Positions 17,540 to 25,647 of a stretch of DNA of 64,000 nucleotides are shown one piece after another. Both the position numbers and the translations under genes were made by a program. Numbering within the stretch: position 1 is the stretch's first letter; every line of letters begins with the position of its first letter. A model generated the notes under the pieces. That model was not told the origin of the DNA, ran no database searches, and was given only the letters and a program-made list of their open reading frames with translations. Source of the stretch: Paenibacillus tritici (GTDB lineage Bacteria > Bacillota > Bacilli > Paenibacillales > Paenibacillaceae). The stretch lies in assembly GCF_013204885.1 (NCBI RefSeq), contig NZ_JABMKX010000017.1:1-64000 (forward strand). Direction: 5' to 3'.

Positions 17540-17877
17540 GAGGGATAAATCCCACTAATGGAGCTGAAAGTCGGGCGGGAGGGGAGATCAGAGGGATAAA
17601 TCCCACTAATGAAGCTGAAAGTCGGGCGGGAGGGGAAATCAGAGGGATAAATCCCATTGATGCGGCTGAAAGTTGGGTGAAAGGGGAAATCAAGGGATAA
17701 ATCCCACTAATGGAGTTGAAAGTCGGGCGGGAGGGGAGATCAGAGGGATAAATCCCATTGATGCGGCTGAAAGTCGGGTGAAAGGGGAAATCAAAGGGAT
17801 AAATCCCACTAATGAAGCTGAAAGTCGGGCGGGAGGGGAAATCGGAAGGATAAATCCCACTAATATTACAGGAAGCG
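17540..17877. repeat. 51-bp tandem array, 7 units (GGGATAAATCCC family)
   Basis: Units start at 17540, 17591, 17642, 17692, 17743, 17794 and 17845. All spacings are 51 bp except one of 50. Each has the palindrome GGGATAAATCCC (4-bp stem, TAAA loop), then ACTAATG or ATTGATG, CTGAAAGTCGGGCGGGAGGG and GAAATCA. Two interleaved unit types can be seen (ACTAATGGAGCT and ATTGATGCGGCT). The single 1-bp deletion breaks the frame that would otherwise run through it, which argues against coding. Confidence 0.95.
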
Positions 17878-18305
17878 GCCAAATGAGCGTATGAGGAGCA
17901 CTAGTACACCTGAATTCCCCGGGTACGAGCCAAATGAGCGCATGAGGAGCATAAGTACACCTGAATTCCCCGGGTACGGGCCAAATGAGCGCATGAGGAG
18001 CATTAGTGCACCTGAATTCCCTGGGTACGGGCCATATGAGGGAAAGAGGAGCATAAGTACACCTCAATTCCCCGGACACGAGCCATATGAGGGAAAGAGG
18101 AGCAGAAGTGCACCTGAATTCCCTGGGTACGAGCCAAATGAGCGCATGAGGAGCATAAGTACACCTGAATTCCCCGGGTACGAGCCATATGAGCGCATAA
18201 GGAGCAGAAGTGCACCTGAATTCCCTGGGTACGAGCCAAATGAGCGCATGAGGAGCAGAAGTGCACCTGAATACCACCCGATGAGGCTCACCTATCAGGG
18301 TGAAT
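17878..18305. repeat. 51-bp tandem array, 8 units (AGTGCACCTGAATTCC family)
   Basis: Begins at once where the previous array ends. Units start at 17903, 17954, 18005, 18056, 18107, 18158, 18209 and 18260, all exactly 51 bp apart. They share AGTRCACCTGAATTCC, a GGGTACGAGCCA-like core, and TGAGCGCATGAGGAGCATA. Beginning and end match the array at 123-377, but the centre differs. The last unit decays after 18275. Confidence 0.95.
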
Positions 18306-18581
18306 ACATCTCTCATGACAGACAACCTTCCACGATTGAGCTGTCTAGATTGATCCACTCATTATCAACCCTTCATTAAGTCAACAGTTTAGGCTGGGAT
18401 TAGATGAAATGTAGGTTGAATGTACAATCTAATCCGCAGATTTTAGCGATAATGACAATAAACCTTCCATGAATATTCAAAAGCAGGCACATCCCAGATA
18501 TAATATGGCTATATATATGTAATGGACTGTGGAACAGAGTGTGTGCTGCAGCCTTAAGACGCCATCCGAAAGGTCTGAGGA

Positions 18582-19988
18582 ATGATGAGCCTGGAATCCT
18601 TGAACGAACGTGTGAAGACGGATCTGTCCTATCTTGCCTACGGCGGCGCGGATTGGGTACGCCCTTGGGAGCATTCCGAAGGCCATGTCTATGATGTGAT
18701 TATTGTGGGCGGGGGGCAAAGTGGGCTTGGAGCGGCCTTCGGCTTATTGCGCGAGCGGATATCGAACCTCCTGGTTATTGATGAGAACCGTGACGGGCTG
18801 GAGGGGCCTTGGGAGACCTACGCCCGGATGGTGACTCTGCGTACGCCCAAGCATCTAACGTCCATCGACTTGGGCATCCCGTCGCTTACCTTCCGTTCCT
18901 GGTGGGAGGCCCGGAATGGAGTAGCTGCCTGGGATGAGGTGGACAAAATCCCGCGCGGGGAGTGGATGAATTATCTGCGCTGGTACCGGCAGATCCTGAA
19001 GCTTCCGGTGATCAACGAGGTGCGGCTGCTGCTGATTGAACCCGGTGAAGATGGGATATACCGTCTTCAGGTCTCGGGAGCGGGCGCTCCGTCCGGGCCC
19101 CTGCTGGCCCGCAAGGTTGTACTGGCGACCGGCATTCAAGGCGGCGGACAGTGGCATGTCCCGCCGATGATCGCAGACAGTCTGCCGGAGCATCTGTATG
19201 CACATACCTCGCAGCCGATTGATTTCACTGCCCTTCGCGGCAAGCGTATAGGAATTCTTGGCGGCGGGGCCTCTGCTTTCGACAATGCTAATTTTGCGTT
19301 AAGTGAAGGGGCGGCTGAGGTGCAGGTATTCGTCCGCCGTGAGCAGCTTCCGGGTGTTAATCCGATCCGCCAGATGGAGGTCTCGGGCATGATTGAACGG
19401 TTTCATGCCCTCGCGGACGAGGATAAGTATGCGGTGATCTCGCATTTCTTCCATTATAATCAGCCTCCAACCCGTGACACCTTCACGCGTGCTGCGGCAT
19501 GGCCCGGCTTCCGGCTGCATCTCGGTTCACCGTGGCTTCAGGTAGAAGCTTCCGGCGAAGGAGCGGTAGTGACCACGCCCCAAGGCCGGTTCAGCTTCGA
19601 CTATCTGATTGTCAGCACCGGGCTGCTCAGTGATCCTGCGCTGCGGCCGGAGCTCCAGCAGGTTGAAGCGCATATTGCCCGCTGGAGCGACCGCTACCAG
19701 GCACCTGCCGGGGCAAGAAATGCGCTGCTGGATGCCCATCCGTATCTTAGCCCCGGGTTTGCGCTTCAGAGCCGGGATGAGACGGGCCGTAAGCTGCTGC
19801 ATGGATTATTTGTTTTCAATTATTCCGCTCTGGTCAGCTGCGGGTTATCGGCATCGGCCATCTCCGGGCTAAGGAATGCGATTCCGAAGCTTGCCTGCGG
19901 CGTGGCCGATCAGTTGTTCATGGATGACCGGAGGCAGATCCTGCAAGCCTATTATGACTACGATGAGATTGAATTTACGGGACAATAA
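18582..19988 (+). CDS. FAD/NAD(P)-dependent oxidoreductase (flavin monooxygenase-like)
   Basis: 468 residues with two dinucleotide-binding motifs. The FAD site is DVIIVGGGQSGLGAAFGL at about residues 38-55. The NAD(P) site is RIGILGGGASAFDNA at about 225. The spacing and the ATG-x-x-x-G-type strand (VVLATGIQGGG) fit class B flavin monooxygenases and related pyridine-nucleotide oxidoreductases. Substrate unknown. Start: GAGGA precedes tandem ATGs at 18582 and 18585. It is monocistronic, with a strong terminator and a convergent LtrA gene. Confidence 0.88.
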   Translation: MMSLESLNERVKTDLSYLAYGGADWVRPWEHSEGHVYDVIIVGGGQSGLGAAFGLLRERISNLLVIDENRDGLEGPWETYARMVTLRTPKHLTSIDLGIPSLTFRSWWEARNGVAAWDEVDKIPRGEWMNYLRWYRQILKLPVINEVRLLLIEPGEDGIYRLQVSGAGAPSGPLLARKVVLATGIQGGGQWHVPPMIADSLPEHLYAHTSQPIDFTALRGKRIGILGGGASAFDNANFALSEGAAEVQVFVRREQLPGVNPIRQMEVSGMIERFHALADEDKYAVISHFFHYNQPPTRDTFTRAAAWPGFRLHLGSPWLQVEASGEGAVVTTPQGRFSFDYLIVSTGLLSDPALRPELQQVEAHIARWSDRYQAPAGARNALLDAHPYLSPGFALQSRDETGRKLLHGLFVFNYSALVSCGLSASAISGLRNAIPKLACGVADQLFMDDRRQILQAYYDYDEIEFTGQ

Positions 19989-19994
19989 GTCGCG

Positions 19995-20044
19995 AAAAGG
20001 CTGTACCCGGGTCCAACTAGACCTCAGGTACAGCCTTTATTTAA
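19995..20044 (+). terminator. Intrinsic terminator of the FAD oxidoreductase gene
   Basis: AAAGGCTGTACC pairs with GGTACAGCCTTT (20027-20038), followed by ATTTA. The A-run at 19995-19998 gives a partial U-tract for the opposite strand too. A dispersed two-hairpin element follows directly. Confidence 0.85.
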
Positions 20045-20190
20045 AGAAAGAATTTATATATGCTTCGCGCAATAAGTCTTGTCCCGCTGAAACGGATGCC
20101 ATCCTTCAATAAGGACGACACAGCCGTTTCTCCTTGGAAATATAGAATATATAGGTTATACCTGATAACTTATCCTTCCACTTGGTTTCA
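20043..20190 (+). repeat. Dispersed two-hairpin element, copy B plus partial second copy
   Basis: 20045-20135 carries AGAATTTATATATGCTTCG, then CGCTGAAACGG, CCATCCTT-AAGGACG and GCCGTTTC. From 20137 a second, partial left half begins (GGAAATATAGAATATATAGG, then GATAACTTATCCTTCCACTT). It lies between the terminator at 19995 and the stop of the convergent LtrA gene. Confidence 0.8.
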
Positions 20191-20203
20191 AATCATTAAA
20201 AGG

Positions 20204-21292
20204 TCAGGCCGTAATCCTGGCATACAGCGCGAAGAACAACGCCATCTCGCCCATGATGATTACATTGGGTACCTGGATCATCAGATCCACCCCATAGAAA
20301 CAGGCCAGAATGGCGGTAAGCAGCACCAGAGTCTTCATTCCCAGCCGGTGCTGCTTCTGTCTGTAGACATGGAAGACAAGGGTAGTAGAAGCAAAGTAGA
20401 GCAGCGCCGAGCCGAACAGCAGATTCAGCATCAGGTCATAATGAAGGGTATTCAGGAAAAGCAGCTGGATCGACGCAGCAAGCATACATAGCGACAGATA
20501 GATGAACAGATGTCCGTAGATGATCGTCTGCCCGGCAGTGTGGATGTGCATATCGACTTTTTTCTCCAGATTGTCATAGTACTGCCACCATACCGCGATA
20601 ATCAGCACGAAGGTAAGTGCAGCGAAGCCGACCGATTGTCCGGTCCATGTACTGGATTGCAGGACGGCAAGAATGCTGACTACAGATTCGCCCAGCAGAA
20701 TTAGCGTGAACAGGGAGAACCGCTCCAGCAGATGATGGGTATTGGCAGGGGTCTTCACAAGAATCCGCCGTCCGGTTAGCGGGAGAAGCACGTCCAGCAC
20801 AATCCCGGCATACAGCACCGCGTAGCGGAGCCATGAGTCGAAGAACAGGGAGCAGGCTGAGAGAGTAAGCCCGATCCAGAAGCGTGATCCCAAATAACGG
20901 GCGGTGCTCCGCAGATGACCGGTTTCTCTGGCGTGGCTGTAATGGTACTGGACAGCGGTCATGATCCGTAGTCCGAGGTACCCGATCAGAAACGGCAGAT
21001 AGTTGGCGTCGAAATCTACAGACAGGCTGGCGGTCATAATTAAGACGAAGAACAACTGGATAATCAGAAAAATCCGGTGTGTCACCGTATCCTGACCATA
21101 GCGGTTGACGAAAAGCGTCTGGCCCACCCAGGCCCACCAGATCGGAATGAAGATCAGGACGAATTTGCCCAGTGTCTCCAGAGAGAGCGTCTCGTCTTCA
21201 ACATGCAGCAGCACATGACTGGCCTTGGATACTGCAGCGACAAACAGCAGATCGTAGAAGAGTTCCAGCCAGGTTACTTTTTTGATAATCAT
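20204..21292 (-). CDS. Low-temperature-requirement A (LtrA) family membrane protein
   Basis: A 362-residue integral membrane protein with about 10 predicted hydrophobic helices. It begins with the family hallmark TWLELFYDLLFVAAVSK, then has WWAWVGQTLFVNRYGQD and a central HHLLERFSLFTLILLGE. LtrA was named from Listeria; the molecular role is still uncertain. AAAGGAG lies 8-9 bp before the ATG. It is convergent with the FAD oxidoreductase and starts divergently from the UbiD-type gene. Confidence 0.93.
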   Translation of the reverse strand: MIIKKVTWLELFYDLLFVAAVSKASHVLLHVEDETLSLETLGKFVLIFIPIWWAWVGQTLFVNRYGQDTVTHRIFLIIQLFFVLIMTASLSVDFDANYLPFLIGYLGLRIMTAVQYHYSHARETGHLRSTARYLGSRFWIGLTLSACSLFFDSWLRYAVLYAGIVLDVLLPLTGRRILVKTPANTHHLLERFSLFTLILLGESVVSILAVLQSSTWTGQSVGFAALTFVLIIAVWWQYYDNLEKKVDMHIHTAGQTIIYGHLFIYLSLCMLAASIQLLFLNTLHYDLMLNLLFGSALLYFASTTLVFHVYRQKQHRLGMKTLVLLTAILACFYGVDLMIQVPNVIIMGEMALFFALYARITA

Positions 21293-21479
21293 TCCGCGGG
21301 ATCTCCTTTGCTGTATTGTTTATCCGGATCAATCCGGTCTACAAGTATAATAAAGTCTCGGCACGGCACCTGGCAAGAATATTGGTGAAACCGGAGAGGG
21401 GGGCGGCGGCAATTGACCTGGCGGGCGCACTCATTGATAATAAAGAGGTTCATAATTTTTGTGGGATCGGGGTAGAAGC

Positions 21480-23318
21480 ATGTCATATCGCAATATGGAA
21501 GAATGTATTATTGACTTGGAGAAGCACGGGCATTTAATTCGCATCCATGAAGAAGTGGACCCGCATCTGGAGATGGCGGCGATCCATATGAAGGTCTATG
21601 AAGCGGGCGGACCCGCGCTGCTGTTCGAGAACGTCAGAGGCTCGAAGTACCGCGCGGTATCGAATCTGTTCGGAACCATCGAGCGCAGCAAGTTCATCTT
21701 CCGCGATACCTGGGCATCATCCCAGGCTGTTATCGCACTGCGCAGCAATCCCATGAAGGCGCTTAAGCAGCCTTTCAGATATATTGGCACCGCCCTTGCC
21801 GCCAGAAAAGCATTGCCGCTGAAGAAAGGCAGCAGTGTGCCTGCCGGCTTCAAGGAGATTCAGATCTCCGACCTTCCGCAGATTAAGCACTGGCAGGGGG
21901 ACGGAGGAGCGTTCGTCACACTTCCACAGGTTTATTCCGAAGATCCAGACAAGCCGGGCATCATGAACTCCAATCTCGGGATGTACCGCATCCAGCTTAG
22001 CGGCAATGAGTACGAGATCAATAAGGAAGTAGGCGTACATTACCAGATTCACCGCGGCATCGGCATCCACCAGTCCCAGGCTAACAAACGGGGCGAGCCG
22101 CTCAAGGTCAGCTGCTTCATCGGCGGCCCTCCGGCGCATACGCTCTCGGCGGTGATGCCGCTGCCCGAAGGCTTAAGCGAGATGACATTCGCCGGTCTGC
22201 TGGCCGGGCGCCATTTCCGCTATACCTATGCAGATGGCTTCTGCATCAGCAGCGATGCCGACTTCGTGATCACCGGAGAGATTCATCCCGGGGAGACGAA
22301 GCCGGAAGGTCCGTTCGGAGACCATCTGGGCTATTACAGTCTGACCCATCCGTTTCCGGTGATGAGAGTGCATAAGGTCTACGCCAAAAAAGGCGCGATC
22401 TTCCCCTTCACGGTCGTCGGCCGTCCGCCGCAGGAGGATACGGCCTTCGGGGAACTCATCCATGAGCTGACCGGCGGAGCCATCCGTTCGGAGATTCCCG
22501 GCGTGAAGGAAGTCCATGCGGTAGATGCCTCGGGAGTGCATCCGCTGCTATTCGCTATCGGCAGTGAACGTTATACGCCTTATCAGCAGCTGAAGCAGCC
22601 GGCAGAGCTGCTGACCATTGCCAACCGGATTCTCGGAACCGGACAGCTTAGTCTGGCGAAATATCTGTTCATCACCGCAGAAGAGGACCAGCCGGTCAGC
22701 ACGCATGATATTGCCGGATTCCTGACCTATATTCTGGAGCGGATCAATCTGCACCGCGACATTCACTTCCAGACGAATACCACGATAGATACGCTGGATT
22801 ATTCCGGTACCGGGATCAACAGCGGAAGCAAGGTGGTATTCGCAGCGGTAGGGGAACAGAAACGAAGCTTGTGCACGGAGGTGCCCGAGGTTCTTCAGCG
22901 GCTGCAGCAGAGCTGGGGACCGGCGTCGATGATTATGCCGGGCATTGTTGCTGTGCAGGGTAAGCCATTCGAGGATTACGCCTCAGCAGCGCAGGAAATC
23001 TCCGGCCTGAGCGCAGATATAGCGGCGGCGGGGCCGCTGGATTCCTGCCCGATGATTATTCTGTGCGATGACAGCACGTTCATGTCGGAGCATCTGAATA
23101 ATTTCCTGTGGGCGACCTTTACGCGGAGCAATCCTTCGCATGATATCCATGGGGTGAACAGCAGGGTGGAGCATAAGCACTGGGCCTGCGATAATGTTAT
23201 TATTGATGCCCGGGTGAAGCCGCATCAGGCTCCGCCGTTGATCCCGGACCCTGAGGTACAGAAGAATATCCAGCGGGTGTTTGCGCAAGGTGCCAGCTTG
23301 GGCGGTCTGCGGAGATAG
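21480..23318 (+). CDS. UbiD family (prenylated-FMN) decarboxylase
   Basis: 612 residues. The UbiD core is clear: early GGPALLFENVRGSKYRAVSNLFG, the prFMN/metal site NSNLGMYRIQLSG, the acidic motif PEGPFGDHLGYYSL that supplies the catalytic Glu, and C-terminal HDIHGVNSRVEHKHWACDNVIIDAR. UbiD enzymes reversibly decarboxylate aromatic or alpha,beta-unsaturated acids using prenylated FMN made by a UbiX partner, which is not encoded nearby. At about 610 residues it is the long form, which in some bacteria acts in futalosine-type menaquinone synthesis; with no mqn genes here that remains open. The ATG at 21480 follows GGGGTAG. Monocistronic with a strong terminator. Confidence 0.92.
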   Translation: MSYRNMEECIIDLEKHGHLIRIHEEVDPHLEMAAIHMKVYEAGGPALLFENVRGSKYRAVSNLFGTIERSKFIFRDTWASSQAVIALRSNPMKALKQPFRYIGTALAARKALPLKKGSSVPAGFKEIQISDLPQIKHWQGDGGAFVTLPQVYSEDPDKPGIMNSNLGMYRIQLSGNEYEINKEVGVHYQIHRGIGIHQSQANKRGEPLKVSCFIGGPPAHTLSAVMPLPEGLSEMTFAGLLAGRHFRYTYADGFCISSDADFVITGEIHPGETKPEGPFGDHLGYYSLTHPFPVMRVHKVYAKKGAIFPFTVVGRPPQEDTAFGELIHELTGGAIRSEIPGVKEVHAVDASGVHPLLFAIGSERYTPYQQLKQPAELLTIANRILGTGQLSLAKYLFITAEEDQPVSTHDIAGFLTYILERINLHRDIHFQTNTTIDTLDYSGTGINSGSKVVFAAVGEQKRSLCTEVPEVLQRLQQSWGPASMIMPGIVAVQGKPFEDYASAAQEISGLSADIAAAGPLDSCPMIILCDDSTFMSEHLNNFLWATFTRSNPSHDIHGVNSRVEHKHWACDNVIIDARVKPHQAPPLIPDPEVQKNIQRVFAQGASLGGLRR

Positions 23319-23360
23319 GATAGGGCCAGTTACGGGAAAGATACAACCTTATATTCTCGC

Positions 23361-23404
23361 AAAAAGGACGCTCCCGGATGTCGATGTCGGGGGCGTCCCT
23401 TTTT
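23361..23404 (+). terminator. Intrinsic terminator of the UbiD-type gene
   Basis: AAAAAGGACGCTCCCG pairs with CGGGGGCGTCCCTTTTT: a long GC-rich stem with flanking A and T runs, so it could work on both strands. A dispersed element starts on the next base. Confidence 0.93.
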
Positions 23405-23508
23405 AGAAATATAAGAATTTATATGTTTCACATAATAACTTATCCTTATATTTCTCGCTGAAACGAATACCGTCCTTATAAAAGGACGGCAAAGCCGTTT
23501 CCGCTTGG
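23405..23508 (+). repeat. Dispersed two-hairpin element, copy C (best preserved)
   Basis: Hairpin 1: GAAATATAAG (23406-23415) with CTTATATTTC (23445-23454), a perfect 10-bp stem. Hairpin 2 is nested: outer GAAACG (23460-23465) with CGTTTC (23496-23501), inner CCGTCCTT (23470-23477) with AAGGACGG (23482-23489). It lies between the UbiD terminator and the end of the peptide gene. On the opposite strand hairpin 2 could end transcription of the peptide-regulator operon, though without a clean U-tract. Confidence 0.88.
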
Positions 23509-23529
23509 TGCAACGGTCATTACGGCTAC

Positions 23530-23673
23530 TCAGCCATTTCCCGTCCCGTGTCCCATAGGCTGAAACACAGATTGTGCTGTAGCATCTGTTACAGATTCAT
23601 AACCCTCAAGAGGGAGAATGGCTATAACTGCCAAGCTACACGAAACTAGAAGCATGATCAATTTTCTTGTCAT
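23530..23673 (-). CDS. Secreted signalling pro-peptide (Phr/AloP-like), 47 residues
   Basis: An ATG at 23673 inside the 3' end of the regulator gene opens a +1-shifted frame of 47 codons ending in TGA at 23530. GGAGAGGTG lies about 10 bp upstream. The N-terminus is a textbook export signal: basic MTRK, then a hydrophobic core (LIMLLVSCSLAVIAILPL). After a polar linker (EGYESVTDATAQS) comes the C-terminal tail VFQPMGHGTGNG. This is the layout of Phr, PapR, NprX and AloP precursors, which are exported, cut, and re-imported as 5-10-residue peptides that bind a TPR regulator. The 38-bp overlap with the regulator gene matches rap-phr arrangement. What is seen: frame, binding site, signal-like core, overlap. 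What is inferred: signalling and the mature peptide (likely within PMGHGTGNG). It is too short for standard gene-finding cut-offs. Confidence 0.82.
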   Translation of the reverse strand: MTRKLIMLLVSCSLAVIAILPLEGYESVTDATAQSVFQPMGHGTGNG

Positions 23674-25033
23674 TGGATTCTTGCACCTCTCCAATCAGAA
23701 GTTTGTATTGCTCCGTCTGATCTTCACTGGCCTGCTGCCGGAATTGTTCAAACAGATTAACACATTTAATGATTATGCTCTCACTCTTGATTTTAGCAGA
23801 GGTTTCTAGACTTTGAAGCAGGAATCCAATGCCCTCCTGACGTTGATGACGTAAGAAATACAAGGCTAGTTCAGCTAGAAAGGTAGAATATTGGTCAGCC
23901 AGAATCTGCTGATTGTGCAGCAGCCCGAAGTCTCTCAGATTGGTCCGGTAGGGAATATAGGAAGGGAACTGCTCCAGGATCTCGTCTACATTCCAGGAGA
24001 AGCGGTTAGCTGAGATCATAATATGGTACAGGGCCACGAAGATCTCATTGGCATGTGGAGCGATATATGCCACATATTCAGGAAGCACCCCATAATCGCC
24101 GGACATCATGCGGTAGAGAAGCGTATTGGCCGTACCCCACTCCTGAAATTGCTCCAGGATTCGCCGGTCTTCTTCCCCGTTCTCCAGAATCCAGCTCTTA
24201 TCCATATACAGAGATACGTATTTCAACGCCGATTCATAATCCCTGTGCTCTTCACAGACACTTGCACGCATGAGATGAGAATACAGCACATAGAAAAAAA
24301 GCGGCTTCTCCGGAGACTTGTCATGCTTGTCCTTGCGCTCTGAACGATGCAGATGGCGGTAGCTTAGCTTAGCTAGACGGTGCATTTCCTGGGCCAGCTC
24401 ATCGACCTTGTCCCACTTGTGCAGCGAGTAATAGACATGCATCAGATGCTTCAGCCCCTCCAGCTGATCCATCACCTCCAGCCGGTCAATATAACATTCG
24501 AACAGGAGGGCGGCCTGCAAATTGAGAGTTTGGCTATCGCCCACAGCAATGCGGAACAGACGGTACTGGCAAATGGCCAGACGCTCGGAATGCTGATACT
24601 TTTCGCTGGTGCTTACATTCTTGTACAGGACAGCCGCCGCTTCCCACTGATGCTCGTGAAATAACCCCTCGGCCACCTCGAACAGCATGGGAGCATAGAT
24701 CAGGTTGTCCAGCAGATTCTTGACTACAAGCTCAATGCAGTCCAGCCGCCCCAGCTCTGCTGAATTCAGAATGAAGGGCCGCAGACGCCGCCAGGTCGGT
24801 GCTGAATATAAGAAGCACTCATCGACATACATACTATAGAAATAGTCCTCAGGCAATCCCATTCCCCGGGTGATCAACTTCAGATGATTCATAGCAATAG
24901 GCTGCTGGCCGCTAAGCAGACGGCTTAAGGTGCCGGAATTAATGCCGGACTGTATGGAGAATTGATTAATGGACATTTGCTGAGTATACAGATAAGCCTC
25001 TAGATGACTGCGAATCGTTGTTGCTGGCTTCAA
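23636..25033 (-). CDS. HTH-TPR (RRNPP/AloR-like) peptide-responsive regulator
   Basis: 465 residues. Residues about 8-62 form an HTH_3-like DNA-binding domain (MSINQFSIQSGINSGTLSRL with recognition helix, then LKLITRGMGLPEDYF). The rest is almost wholly helical with TPR-like helix pairs (for example AAVLYKNVSTSEKYQHSERL and ESALKYVSLYMDKSW). N-terminal HTH plus C-terminal TPR array is the RRNPP plan (Rap, Rgg, NprR, PlcR, PrgX). The start is a TTG behind AGGCGGTGA. A secreted-peptide gene overlaps its 3' end in a shifted frame, which strongly suggests a receptor-signal pair. I recall AloR-AloP pairs of this kind from Paenibacillus polymyxa. Targets are unknown; the divergent proline-rich gene is one candidate. 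Confidence 0.88.
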   Translation of the reverse strand: MKPATTIRSHLEAYLYTQQMSINQFSIQSGINSGTLSRLLSGQQPIAMNHLKLITRGMGLPEDYFYSMYVDECFLYSAPTWRRLRPFILNSAELGRLDCIELVVKNLLDNLIYAPMLFEVAEGLFHEHQWEAAAVLYKNVSTSEKYQHSERLAICQYRLFRIAVGDSQTLNLQAALLFECYIDRLEVMDQLEGLKHLMHVYYSLHKWDKVDELAQEMHRLAKLSYRHLHRSERKDKHDKSPEKPLFFYVLYSHLMRASVCEEHRDYESALKYVSLYMDKSWILENGEEDRRILEQFQEWGTANTLLYRMMSGDYGVLPEYVAYIAPHANEIFVALYHIMISANRFSWNVDEILEQFPSYIPYRTNLRDFGLLHNQQILADQYSTFLAELALYFLRHQRQEGIGFLLQSLETSAKIKSESIIIKCVNLFEQFRQQASEDQTEQYKLLIGEVQESNDKKIDHASSFV

Positions 25034-25083
25034 GGAATCACCGCCTAATCGAATTCCATTATTTAGGTTATTGTCATAGTTGT

Positions 25084-25112
25084 ATAATATAAGTCATTGC
25101 ACCGGTGGTCAA
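25084..25112 (-). promoter_or_regulatory. Sigma-A promoter of the HTH-TPR regulator
   Basis: On the minus strand TTGACC (25107-25112) and TATTAT (25084-25089) are separated by exactly 17 bp. The expected start lies about 45 bp upstream of the TTG start codon of the regulator gene. Confidence 0.7.
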
Positions 25113-25236
25113 TAGTGTGATGGGTAGAAACGGTGAACAATAGCAAAAAGCATTCCCGCACAAACCAGGGCTACATTGTTTAAGCAGGAACGAATCGGGT
25201 ATACAAGTGATATCAGGAATGAAGGAGGGTTAAGAT

Positions 25237-25425
25237 ATGAATAAAGATCTGCCGCCAGAGGTTCCGCCGAAGGTTGTTCCCGATGTGAAGCCGGATATCC
25301 TCCCGGAACCGGTTGTCACTCCGCCGGAGATTGTACCTGAGGAGCATCCCGAGATCGTCCCGCCGGAGAAGCCGGATATGGTGCCGCCGGCCCCGCCCGA
25401 GATTACTCCTCCCGCTCCGCTGTAA
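25237..25425 (+). CDS. Proline-rich acidic 62-residue protein
   Basis: The ATG follows AAGGAGGGTTAAGAT, an excellent ribosome binding site. About 24 of 62 residues are proline, mostly in PP-E-[IV]-V-P, P-E-x-P and PP-A-P repeats, with many Glu and few other residue types. There is no signal peptide or cysteine. Repeated PP pairs predict ribosome pausing relieved by EF-P. Function unknown; it could be a spore-associated or linker-like protein. It is divergent from the HTH-TPR regulator with a 200-bp shared control region, and is followed by a clean terminator, which supports its being a real gene. Confidence 0.75.
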   Translation: MNKDLPPEVPPKVVPDVKPDILPEPVVTPPEIVPEEHPEIVPPEKPDMVPPAPPEITPPAPL

Positions 25426-25466
25426 TCATCTGCGGAATAGCAGAATAGGGGATAGATTGTGCTGAG

Positions 25467-25488
25467 CGCCCGGGCAACCGGGCGTTTT
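25467..25488 (+). terminator. Intrinsic terminator of the proline-rich gene
   Basis: CGCCCGG (25467-25473), GCAA tetraloop, CCGGGCG (25478-25484), then TTTT. Confidence 0.88.
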
Positions 25489-25545
25489 GTGGAAATAGGA
25501 GGATGAATTTCAGGTGAAACCTATAATTTATCCTTCTATTTTTCT
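25489..25545 (+). repeat. Partial dispersed element, copy D
   Basis: Contains only the first hairpin in diverged form: GGAAATAGGAGGAT ... ATTTATCCTTCTATTTTTC, with an internal TTTCAGGTGAAA hairpin. Like the full copies it starts right after a terminator. Confidence 0.55.
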
Positions 25546-25647
25546 CTGTTTGGGGGAGTAGCCGGGCGGGAAGCCGAAAAACCGGGAGGAATATACAGAT
25601 TGAACTTAAAAATATACTGACAGGAAAAAGGGTGCGCCTTATATAGC

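Noticed and set aside
17503..18379. Repeat-encoded frames after the hypothetical gene at 16499, including one with GINPTN-type repeats and one with SAPEFPGYEPNERM-type repeats
   Set aside because: A 1-bp deletion at the 17642-17692 step breaks the frame, start sites are poor, and both strands stay open, as expected for non-coding 51-bp repeats.
14404..25545. Dispersed two-hairpin elements as insertion-sequence ends or group II intron fragments
   Set aside because: No transposase, reverse transcriptase or intron domain V-like sequence is found with them, and no target duplication can be seen; the terminator preference is noted without claiming the identity.
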